NCBI GenBank assembly: GCA_002840845.1
Contig: PHCS01000005.1
Span: 18,562-82,561, forward strand
Direction of reading: 5' to 3'
Length of the DNA stretch: 64,000 bases
Source: Betaproteobacteria bacterium HGW-Betaproteobacteria-14
Lineage (GTDB): Bacteria > Pseudomonadota > Gammaproteobacteria > Burkholderiales > Rhodocyclaceae
Positions 17,075 to 23,783 of the stretch are shown in pieces (positions within the stretch are counted from its first letter, which is position 1; each line of letters starts with the position of its first letter). The notes under the pieces are model-generated. The model was given only the letters and a program-made list of their open reading frames with translations, had not been told where the DNA came from and did not search any database. The position numbers and the translations under genes were made by a program.

Positions 17075-17179
17075 AATGCTTTATCGTGCATTCTTATTAA
17101 TAGAAACGCATAATAATGCATATTCAGAGGAAAACGGCTCTAGGGCATAGCTCGACAGGCCATAACCGGGGGATCGACG

Positions 17180-18316
17180 ATGAGTGGTTTATTTGATCAG
17201 TTCAAAGAGTGGTACGAGAAGCGGCACGACTATGCCAAGGCTTGGAAGGCCCGCACCGGTGGCCAGGTCGTTGCGACCATGTGCACCTATACGCCCGAGG
17301 AGATCCTCATCGCCGCCGGCATGCTGCCGGTGCGCGTGCTCGGCGCCCATGAACCGCAGAACGTCACCGAGCCGCACATCTTCGGCATGTTCTGCCCGTT
17401 CTGCCGCGACTCCCTCGCCCAGGGCCTGCTCGGCCGCTACGACTACTGCGAGGGTGTGACCCTCACCCAGTCGTGCATTCAGTATCGCCAGGCGTTCAAT
17501 TCCTGGCGCATGCATGTGCCGACCGTGAAATGGGACTACTACCTGCCCATGCCCAACGAGGTGCAGTCGCGCTTCGCCAAGGCGCAGCACTATGCCGAGA
17601 TCAAGAAGTTCCGCGAATACATGGAAGGCGTCATCGGCAAGAAGCTCTCCGATGCGGACTTGAAGCGCGGCGTCGAGATCGTCAACGAGAACCGCCGTCT
17701 GTTGCGCGAACTCTTCGAGTACCGCAAGGAGACCAATCCGCGCGTGACCGGCGTCGATGCCCTGTATGCCTCGATCACCGCCCAGTTCGTCGACAAGGAA
17801 GAGCACAACAAGGAACTCAAGCGTGTGCTGGCCGAACTGCCCAAGCAGGCGAACAACCGCGAAGAAGGCATCCGCTTCATGACCATCGGCTCGGAGAACG
17901 ACGACGTCTCCTTCATGGCCATGGTCGAATCCGTGGGCTCGACCATCGTCATCGACGATCAGTGCTCCGGCACCCGCTACTTCTGGAACGAGGCGCGCAT
18001 CCAGGACGACGTGATCGCCACCATCGCCGACCGCTACTGCGAGCGTCCCGCCTGCCCAACCAAGGACTACCCGGCGCATACCCGCTTCGACCACGTGCTG
18101 AAGCTGGCGCAGGATTACAACGCCAAGGCGGCGGTATTCCTGCAGCAGAAGTTCTGCGACCCGCACGAGGGCGACTATCCGGACCTGAAGCGCCACCTGG
18201 AGGCCAACGGCATTCCGACGCTGTTCCTCGAGTTCGACATCACCAACCCGCTTGGGCCGTTCCGCATCCGCATCGAGGCCTTCCTCGAGACGCTGGGCGA
18301 AGAAGAACTGTTCTAA
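17180..18316 (+). CDS. bzdN: Benzoyl-CoA reductase subunit BzdN
   Basis: A 378-aa protein of the 2-hydroxyglutaryl-CoA dehydratase D-component family, one of the two substrate-reducing subunits of class I ATP-dependent benzoyl-CoA reductase (cytoplasmic, oxygen-sensitive). It has the family opening FDQFKEWYEKRHDYAKAWK, GMFCPFCRD, TQSCIQYRQAF, and DDQCSGTRYFW with Cys residues that would ligate a [4Fe-4S] cluster. GGGGG upstream of the ATG serves as ribosome site. It opens the plus-strand operon; bzdO follows after 27 bp. It is called Azoarcus-type because both ATPase subunits downstream are short (270 and 298 aa), whereas Thauera BcrA is about 440 aa. The C-terminus ends EEELF. Confidence 0.93.
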   Translation: MSGLFDQFKEWYEKRHDYAKAWKARTGGQVVATMCTYTPEEILIAAGMLPVRVLGAHEPQNVTEPHIFGMFCPFCRDSLAQGLLGRYDYCEGVTLTQSCIQYRQAFNSWRMHVPTVKWDYYLPMPNEVQSRFAKAQHYAEIKKFREYMEGVIGKKLSDADLKRGVEIVNENRRLLRELFEYRKETNPRVTGVDALYASITAQFVDKEEHNKELKRVLAELPKQANNREEGIRFMTIGSENDDVSFMAMVESVGSTIVIDDQCSGTRYFWNEARIQDDVIATIADRYCERPACPTKDYPAHTRFDHVLKLAQDYNAKAAVFLQQKFCDPHEGDYPDLKRHLEANGIPTLFLEFDITNPLGPFRIRIEAFLETLGEEELF

Positions 18317-18343
18317 CCGGACCGAGACAAGAGGAGCGACAAC

Positions 18344-19654
18344 ATGGCAAATTACCCGACCGAGCAGCTCAAGTGCTGGAAGAAAGCCAAGGAGCTGCGT
18401 GAGCAGTACTACATCAACTTCGCCAAGGCCCACGAGAAGGGCGGACTGCGTTGGTCCGGCTCAGCCTGGGCCCTGGACGCCATTCCCGCGGGTCTGGGAA
18501 ATGACGTCTATTCCCTTACCGGCGAGCCCTACGGCGCCACCATCGCGGTAGACAAGAAGTTCAACAAGGAATGCCAGGATGCGGCCGAGTCCTACGGCTT
18601 CGCCCGCGACCTGTGCGCCTACATGCGCACCTACTGGGGTTCGATCATCCTGAACAAGTATCCGTTCGGCGGCGAGTTTCCCAAACCCGACTTCAACTTC
18701 CAGACGCAGATCTGCTGCTCGCACGCCAAGTGGTACCAGGCGGCTTCCAAGCTGGAGCACGACACGCCGACCTTCTTCATCGATGTCTCCGTCGGCGCCT
18801 ACCAGGATCTGACGACCGAGCGGCTCGACTACGTCACCAATCAGGGCCTGGAGGCCTGCGAGTGGCTGGAGAAGACCACCGGCCGCAAGTTCAATGACGA
18901 GCTGTTCATCGAGGCGGTGAAGAACGAGATGCGTTCCACCTCCCTGTGGGCCGCCATCTGCGCCGAGAACAAGGCCAAGCCTGCGCCGCTCGACGAGAAG
19001 ACCATGTATTCGCTCTACGTGCTGGCGACGCTCTCCAAGTCGTCAAAGTGGTGCGCCGACTTCTATCAGGAGTGCCTGGACGAGGTGAAGGACCGCGTCG
19101 CCCGCGGCATCGCCGCCGTGCCCAACGAGCGCTGCCGCGTCATGTCCGACACGCAGCCGCCCTGGGGCTTCCTCAAGGTCTTCCGCTATCTCGAGGAATA
19201 CGGCGCCGTCTCCATCGGCTCGCTGTACACCTTCGGCCTGGAAGGCATCTGGGAGACCAAGCCCGACGGCACTTGGGGTCCGCGCACCCTGCCGTGGGAG
19301 AAGGGCATCGAGATGAACACTCGCGAAGAGGCCATGCGCCTGTACTGCGACTGGAACCTGTCCAAGCCGCAATGGCAGCACTTCTACGATCCGCGCATCA
19401 AGACCGAGATGATGAAGACCATCGTCAAGGAATGGGGCGTCGATGGCGTCATGCTGCACCTGAACCGCGGCTGCGAAGGCCTGTCGATCGGCATCATGGA
19501 AAACCGCCTGGGCCTGGCCGCTTCCGGCGTCCCGGTGATGACATTCGAGGGCAATATGGGCGACGAGCGCGAATTCGACCTGGGCCGCACCCAGAGCCGG
19601 GTTGACTCGTTCATGGAAACCCTCAACCTGAAGCGCGACGTTGCTCACGCCTGA
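18344..19654 (+). CDS. bzdO: Benzoyl-CoA reductase subunit BzdO
   Basis: A 436-aa partner of BzdN in the same dehydratase D-component family. Together they bind benzoyl-CoA and carry out the two-electron dearomatisation to cyclohexa-1,5-diene-1-carbonyl-CoA. Cys-rich segments include [11 protein letters not shown] and [17 protein letters not shown], the latter typical of the family's cluster region. A strong AGGAG precedes the ATG. Length matches known BzdO/BcrB subunits. The gap to bzdP is 18 bp. Confidence 0.93.
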   Translation: MANYPTEQLKCWKKAKELREQYYINFAKAHEKGGLRWSGSAWALDAIPAGLGNDVYSLTGEPYGATIAVDKKFNKECQDAAESYGFARDLCAYMRTYWGSIILNKYPFGGEFPKPDFNFQTQICCSHAKWYQAASKLEHDTPTFFIDVSVGAYQDLTTERLDYVTNQGLEACEWLEKTTGRKFNDELFIEAVKNEMRSTSLWAAICAENKAKPAPLDEKTMYSLYVLATLSKSSKWCADFYQECLDEVKDRVARGIAAVPNERCRVMSDTQPPWGFLKVFRYLEEYGAVSIGSLYTFGLEGIWETKPDGTWGPRTLPWEKGIEMNTREEAMRLYCDWNLSKPQWQHFYDPRIKTEMMKTIVKEWGVDGVMLHLNRGCEGLSIGIMENRLGLAASGVPVMTFEGNMGDEREFDLGRTQSRVDSFMETLNLKRDVAHA

Positions 19655-19672
19655 TCCTAGGAGGATATTAAG

Positions 19673-20485
19673 ATGATTACCGCAGGTATCGACATGGGTT
19701 CCCGCACCGTCAAGGTGGTGTTTCTCGAGGAACTGAAAGTGGACGGCGCACCCCAGTTGAAATGGGGCGTCAAGGGCAAGCACATCATGTTCCCGGAGGA
19801 CCTGGATGCCGACCTGGCAGCCGACAAGGCCTTCGAGGATGCGCTGAAGGGCGCCGGCATCACGCGCGACCAGGTGAAGAATGTGGTGGCAACCGGCGCC
19901 GGCCGCAAGCAGGTCAAGTTCGCCACCTCGGACGTGACGGAGGTGGGTGCCGGCGCACGAGGGGCGGTGTTCATGTGCCCGACGGCCAAAACCGTGGTAG
20001 ACGTCGGTGCTGAAGAAGGACGCGGCGTCAAGGCCAATGCCGAGGGCAAAGTGGTCGATTTCGCCGGCAACGAGAAATGCGCCGCCGGCGCCGGCGCCTT
20101 TGCCGAGTCGATGTCGCGCGCCCTGCAGCTGAGCCTCAAGGAATTCGGTGAAGCCAGCCTGCGTTCCGACAAGACGATTCCGATGAATGCGCAATGCACG
20201 GTGTTTGCCGAGTCCGAAGTGGTTTCCCTGATCCACTCCTCGACGCCGAAGGAAGACATCGCCAAGGCCGTGCTGGACGCCGTGGCGAGCCGCGTCTGCG
20301 CCATGGTGCGCCGCGTCGGCATCGAGGACGAAGTGATCCTCATCGGCGGCATGGTGCATAACCCCGGCTTCGTCCAGTCCCTGAAAGGCGCGCTGGGTGT
20401 TGACAAGGTGCTGTTGCCGGAGATGCCGGAGTACATCAGTGCCCTGGGTGCCGCGCTCATCGCGGCCGAGAACAACAAAGCTTGA
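19673..20485 (+). CDS. bzdP: Benzoyl-CoA reductase ATPase subunit BzdP
   Basis: A 270-aa ASKHA-fold ATPase of the BcrAD/BadFG family that couples ATP hydrolysis to low-potential electron transfer. The phosphate-1 loop is GIDMGSRTVKVV (5-16). The adenosine region is GGMVHNPG. Cys136 (NEKCAAGAG) and Cys175 (NAQCTVFAESE) are the ligands expected to share a bridging [4Fe-4S] cluster with BzdQ. It has a near-consensus ribosome site (AGGAGG) and lies 35 bp before bzdQ. Start and length agree with the family. Confidence 0.92.
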   Translation: MITAGIDMGSRTVKVVFLEELKVDGAPQLKWGVKGKHIMFPEDLDADLAADKAFEDALKGAGITRDQVKNVVATGAGRKQVKFATSDVTEVGAGARGAVFMCPTAKTVVDVGAEEGRGVKANAEGKVVDFAGNEKCAAGAGAFAESMSRALQLSLKEFGEASLRSDKTIPMNAQCTVFAESEVVSLIHSSTPKEDIAKAVLDAVASRVCAMVRRVGIEDEVILIGGMVHNPGFVQSLKGALGVDKVLLPEMPEYISALGAALIAAENNKA

Positions 20486-20520
20486 GCGTCAGCAGCCGTT
20501 AAATCGTAAAGGAGATCATC

Positions 20521-21417
20521 ATGTCATCTGGAGAGAAAAAGGAATACTGGCGCTGGCAGGAAAGCTGCTGGATCGATGAGTCGAAGGACTGGCGCGCCGC
20601 GAAAATCGTCACCGCCGGCATCGATGTCGGTTCGGTCAGCTCGCAGGCAGTCGTTTGTGTGGATGGCGAACTGTACGGCTTCAACAGCATGCGCACCGGA
20701 AACAACAGTCCGGATTCCGCCACCAACGCCCTCGCTGGAGTTCTGGAGAAATCCGGCATGAAGCTGGAGGACATCACCTATGTCATCGGCACCGGCTACG
20801 GGCGCGTCAACGTGCCCTTTGCGCACAAGGCCATCACCGAGATCGCCTGCCATGCCCGCGGCGCCAACTACATGGGCGGCAACAAGATCCGCACGATTCT
20901 CGACATGGGCGGCCAGGACTGCAAGGCAATCCATTGCGACGAGAAGGGCAAGGTCACCAACTTCCTCATGAACGACAAGTGCGCTGCCGGCACCGGACGC
21001 GGCATGGAGGTGATTGCCGACCTGATGCAGATCCCGATTGCCGAGCTCGGCCCGCGTTCCTTCGATGTCGACGAGGAACCGCAGGCAGTGTCTTCGACCT
21101 GCGTCGTGTTCGCCAAGTCAGAGGCACTGGGACTGCTGAAGGCGGGCTACTCGAAGAACAAGGTGATCGCCGCCTACTGCCAGGCCATGGCCGAGCGCGT
21201 CGTGTCGCTGATCGAGCGCATCGGCGTGGAGAACGATTTCTTCATTACCGGCGGCATCGCCAAGAACGTCGGCGTGGTGAAGCGCATCGAGAAGCTGCTC
21301 GGCACCACGGCCGCCGAGACGAAATACGACAGTCAGATCGCCGGCGCCCTGGGCGCTGCGCTGTTCGGCCACACGCTGATGCTGAAGCAGGGCGCCTCCG
21401 CAACCAAGGCAGCCTGA
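20521..21417 (+). CDS. bzdQ: Benzoyl-CoA reductase ATPase subunit BzdQ
   Basis: A 298-aa second ASKHA ATPase subunit, pairing with BzdP. It has about 30 extra N-terminal residues rich in Trp/Lys/Glu (KKEYWRWQESCW) before the phosphate loop GIDVGSVSSQAV (33-44). Bridging-cluster Cys residues are at 154 (NDKCAAGTGRGME) and 194 (STCVVFAKSE). FFITGGIAKNVGV is the adenosine motif. AAGGAG lies upstream of the ATG. A long hairpin follows the stop, ahead of the ferredoxin gene. Confidence 0.92.
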   Translation: MSSGEKKEYWRWQESCWIDESKDWRAAKIVTAGIDVGSVSSQAVVCVDGELYGFNSMRTGNNSPDSATNALAGVLEKSGMKLEDITYVIGTGYGRVNVPFAHKAITEIACHARGANYMGGNKIRTILDMGGQDCKAIHCDEKGKVTNFLMNDKCAAGTGRGMEVIADLMQIPIAELGPRSFDVDEEPQAVSSTCVVFAKSEALGLLKAGYSKNKVIAAYCQAMAERVVSLIERIGVENDFFITGGIAKNVGVVKRIEKLLGTTAAETKYDSQIAGALGAALFGHTLMLKQGASATKAA

Positions 21418-21428
21418 AAGATCCCGAC

Positions 21429-21473
21429 GCTCCGGCCCGTGAAGTACCCCTCTCCCACTGAGCGGGCCGGAGC
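21429..21473 (+). other. Intercistronic hairpin between bzdQ and bzdM
   Basis: A perfect 11-bp GC-rich inverted repeat (21429-21439 with 21463-21473) encloses a 23-nt loop and has no T-run after it. It is more likely an RNA processing or stability element than a terminator, separating reductase mRNA from the ferredoxin segment. Confidence 0.6.
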
Positions 21474-21526
21474 AGAGGGATTCAATACAGTACAGTAGGC
21501 TTCGAAACAAGGCAGGAGGAACCGAC

Positions 21527-21811
21527 ATGATTGCGAACTACGGCTACAAGGATGGCTCGGGCGAGTACTACATCAGCATCGACACCGACAAGTGCACCTC
21601 GTGTTCCGCCGGGCGCGCCTGCCTGACGGCGTGCCCGAAGGAGATGTTCGAGATCATTACCGACGATTACGACGACGAGGTGGCGGCAGTGAAGCAATCC
21701 TTCCGGCGCTCACTGGCGTTCGACTGCTCCGACTGCAAGCCGGCCGGAGGCTATACCAGCCTTCCTTGCAGCACGGCCTGCACGCCCGGGGCGATCAAGC
21801 ATTCCTGGTGA
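21527..21811 (+). CDS. bzdM: 2[4Fe-4S] ferredoxin, electron donor to benzoyl-CoA reductase
   Basis: A 94-aa ferredoxin with two Cys quartets: Cys23, 26, 32, 36 and Cys67, 70, 81, 85 (last one in CTPG). Both quartets have stretched spacing (Cx2Cx5Cx3C and Cx2Cx10Cx3C instead of Cx2Cx2Cx3C), and about 30 residues lie between them. Position after the four reductase genes matches bzdM. It would carry electrons from the BzdV-type oxidoreductase to BzdNOPQ. GGAGGA lies upstream of the ATG. Confidence 0.88.
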   Translation: MIANYGYKDGSGEYYISIDTDKCTSCSAGRACLTACPKEMFEIITDDYDDEVAAVKQSFRRSLAFDCSDCKPAGGYTSLPCSTACTPGAIKHSW

Positions 21812-21824
21812 GGCGGATCTTTTC

Positions 21825-22106
21825 GTGAAGATACCGCTGAAACTGGTGAAGGGCGGCAAGGAGGCCGACCTGTTCGCCGAGGGGTGGATCAAGAAAACCA
21901 CGATCGGCGAGCCGCGGCTGACCGAAATCGTCGAGAACTACCGCCAGCTCGGCTACGAGGTGCATGTCGTCGAGCATCGCGAGGAATCCGGCGACGGATG
22001 CAACACCTGCTTCACGGCGGGAGCGGAAATGGGACAGGTATACGGGGACGTATATATCCGCAAGGGGAGCGGCGGCAGAAGTTCTGCCGACGACGAGCTG
22101 TTTTAA
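21825..22106 (+). CDS. Small CxxC protein of the bzd operon (BzdS position)
   Basis: A 93-aa protein starting with GTG at 21825, 13 bp after bzdM. No known domain is recognised. It has a CNTC pair (Cys59, Cys62) that could bind metal or be redox active, and an acidic tail ending ADDELF. In Azoarcus sp. CIB three genes of uncertain role (bzdS, T, U) follow bzdM, and this is the first of three here. Function unknown. Confidence 0.75.
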   Translation: MKIPLKLVKGGKEADLFAEGWIKKTTIGEPRLTEIVENYRQLGYEVHVVEHREESGDGCNTCFTAGAEMGQVYGDVYIRKGSGGRSSADDELF

Positions 22107-22130
22107 TCAATACGGCGCAAGGAGAATACG

Positions 22131-22580
22131 ATGGCAGTGCAGGTTACCGTGCGGATGATCCGCAAGAACGATCTTGACGCAGTGGTGGCGATCGACAAGC
22201 TCATCACGGGACAGGAGCGGCGCGAATACTACCAGCGCAAGCTGGCCATGGCGCTGGACGACGCGCATAACGTCAACGCTTCGCTCGTGGCCGAAGTCGA
22301 TGGCAAGGTGGTCGGTTTCATGATGGGCGACGTGCTGTTCGGCGAATATGGCATTGCGGACTCGTCCGCGACGGTCGATACGCTGGGCGTGCATCCGGAT
22401 TTCCAGAAGCACGGCGTCGCCTCCGACCTGATGGACCAGTTCCTCATGAACATGAAGGCGGCCAGCGTGAAGAAGATCTATACGCTGGTGAACTGGAACG
22501 ATTTCGCGCTGGAGGGTTTCTTCTCGCGGCACAAGTTCCAGCCGTCCAAGCGCATCAGCCTCGAGCTTCAGCTTCCCTGA
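22131..22580 (+). CDS. GNAT family N-acetyltransferase (BzdT position)
   Basis: A 149-aa GCN5-related acetyltransferase. It has VRMIRKNDLDAVVAID at the start, a central beta hairpin (ASLVAEVDGKVVGFMMG), the acetyl-CoA pyrophosphate loop VHPDFQKHGVASDL, and a terminal YTLVNWNDFALEGFFSRHKF that is standard for the fold. Small GNATs beside CoA-ligase pathways can acetylate and inactivate the ligase (as Pat does for BadA in Rhodopseudomonas), which would be a sensible role here. That is inference. It is the last gene before a strong terminator. Confidence 0.85.
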   Translation: MAVQVTVRMIRKNDLDAVVAIDKLITGQERREYYQRKLAMALDDAHNVNASLVAEVDGKVVGFMMGDVLFGEYGIADSSATVDTLGVHPDFQKHGVASDLMDQFLMNMKAASVKKIYTLVNWNDFALEGFFSRHKFQPSKRISLELQLP

Positions 22581-22605
22581 TTCTGACCGGGTGAGGGAAC
22601 AGCAG

Positions 22606-22640
22606 CGGCGCGCATTCGATCGAGTGCGCGCCGTTTTTTT
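22606..22640 (+). terminator. Rho-independent terminator after the GNAT gene
   Basis: A 9-bp GC stem (22606-22614 with 22625-22633) with a 10-nt loop is followed at once by seven T (22634-22640). It lies 26 bp after the GNAT stop and 15 bp before the next ATG, so most bzdNOPQM transcripts should end here. Confidence 0.88.
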
Positions 22641-22655
22641 GTCTCCTGAGGCAAT

Positions 22656-23282
22656 ATGTGGATCGACTGCCACTGCCATACCAAGCATTCCTACGACAAC
22701 TGGCTGGAGCCGCTTGACCTGATCCGCCGCGCCAAGGCGATCGGTCTCGATGGCGTGGTGATCACGGAGCACCACTCTTACGAGGCTTCGGCCCCCGTCG
22801 AAGCGATTGCGCGCGACGAAGGCCTTCTGGTCCTGCGCGGCGTGGAAATCTCAACCGACCGCGGTCACCTGCTGGCCTATGGCATCGAGGACGATTCCTG
22901 GAACAGCTGGGGGCGTGACACCTGGCTGCCACTGGACGACGTGATTGCGCGCATTCTCGATCTGGGCGGCATCTGCGTGCCGGCGCATCCCTACCGCGAG
23001 TTCGGGGTGTGCAGCCTGCTCGATGGCTTGCTCGACCTGCAGGGCATCGCCGCGGTGGAAACGCACAACGGCGGCAACATCGATTCCGACAACGACCTGG
23101 CCGTCATTGCCACGCGCCACATGGCCTTGCCGGCTCTGGGGGGCAGCGACTGCCACAAGGTTGCCGCAGTCGGCCGCTGCGCGACGGAATTCCTTCGACC
23201 GGTTAGGAATATGGCGGACTTTGTCGCTGCAGTGCGTGCAGGCGACTGCCGCGGGGGCTACTTCAAGGGTTTTTTCTACTAG
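22656..23282 (+). CDS. PHP-domain phosphoesterase (BzdU position)
   Basis: A 208-aa PHP (polymerase and histidinol phosphatase) domain protein, a metal-dependent phosphoesterase fold. The metal-binding motifs are in order: HCHTKHS (5-11), TEHHS, GVEIS, PAHPYRE and GGSDCHK. GAGG lies ahead of the ATG. Expression must read through the terminator at 22606-22640 or come from an unseen promoter. Position is that of bzdU in Azoarcus, but its role there is not clear either. Substrate unknown. Confidence 0.82.
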   Translation: MWIDCHCHTKHSYDNWLEPLDLIRRAKAIGLDGVVITEHHSYEASAPVEAIARDEGLLVLRGVEISTDRGHLLAYGIEDDSWNSWGRDTWLPLDDVIARILDLGGICVPAHPYREFGVCSLLDGLLDLQGIAAVETHNGGNIDSDNDLAVIATRHMALPALGGSDCHKVAAVGRCATEFLRPVRNMADFVAAVRAGDCRGGYFKGFFY

Positions 23283-23301
23283 CCGCCGTATTCCAGCGGC
23301 T
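23281..23301. terminator. Weak hairpin between convergent genes
   Basis: A 6-bp stem (23281-23286 with 23296-23301) and 9-nt loop is followed on the plus strand by GACTTTTG. It could end transcription of the PHP gene. It lies between convergent stops at 23282 and 23315. Confidence 0.35.
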
Positions 23302-23314
23302 GACTTTTGCCGTC

Positions 23315-23767
23315 TCAGGCCGCGAGTGCAATATCGACCGGCTCGTTCAGCACCAGCCAATAGAGGCCGAGTTGCCCGACTGCCTGGATGAACTTCTCGA
23401 AGTCCACCGGCTTGCGGATATAGCTGTTGGCGCCGAGGCTGTAGCCTTCATAGATATCCTGCTGTTCCTTGGATGTCGTGAGGATGACCACCGGCAGCAG
23501 GCTGGTGCGTTCGTTGGCGCGAATGCGGCGCAATACTTCCAGGCCGTCGATGCGCGGCAGTTTCAGGTCGAGCAGTACCACGGCGGGCATGATCGAGAGA
23601 TCGCGGCCGGCGTGGTGGCCGTTGCCGAAGAGGTAATCGAGCGCTTCGACGCCGTCCCGGGCTACGATGACGGCATTGCCGATGCGGTTCTTGTTGAAGG
23701 CGCGCAGGGTCAGCGCCTCGTCGTCGGGGTTGTCCTCCACCAGCAGTATCGGTCGGTCGGTTGTCAT
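23315..23767 (-). CDS. Single-domain response regulator (CheY/Rcp1-like)
   Basis: A 150-aa receiver domain with no output domain. It has the acidic pocket VEDNPDD (10-16), phosphoacceptor Asp67 (VVLLDLKLP), TTSKE and KPVDF. NPDDEALTLRAF and DYLFG are typical of Rcp1-type regulators that pair with multi-PAS or phytochrome-like kinases. The ATG at 23767 lies 16 bp after the kinase stop; the longer open frame runs into the kinase gene and is rejected. It probably acts by protein contact or as a phosphorelay step, since no DNA-binding part is present. Confidence 0.9.
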   Translation of the reverse strand: MTTDRPILLVEDNPDDEALTLRAFNKNRIGNAVIVARDGVEALDYLFGNGHHAGRDLSIMPAVVLLDLKLPRIDGLEVLRRIRANERTSLLPVVILTTSKEQQDIYEGYSLGANSYIRKPVDFEKFIQAVGQLGLYWLVLNEPVDIALAA

Positions 23768-23783
23768 TTGATTCTTGTTCCTG

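Larger units (their letters stand above)
16634..17179. promoter_or_regulatory. Divergent bzdV / bzdN control region
   Basis: A 546-bp AT-rich stretch between the two divergent bzd operons with no convincing gene. It holds two FNR-type boxes (16750-16763 and 17026-17039), matching -10 elements, and several TGCA motifs (16669, 16709, 16816, 17030, 17087, 17117). In Azoarcus sp. CIB, BzdR operators contain TGCA repeats, and an FNR-like protein (AcpR) activates the bzd promoter from a box at -41.5. The central part (about 16770-17020) shows no recognised element. Confidence 0.8.

Noticed and set aside
17180..21417. Thauera-type Bcr assignment of the reductase
   Set aside because: Both ATPase subunits are short (270 and 298 aa). 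Thauera-type BcrA is about 440 aa. Gene order C-B-P-Q followed by ferredoxin matches bzd.
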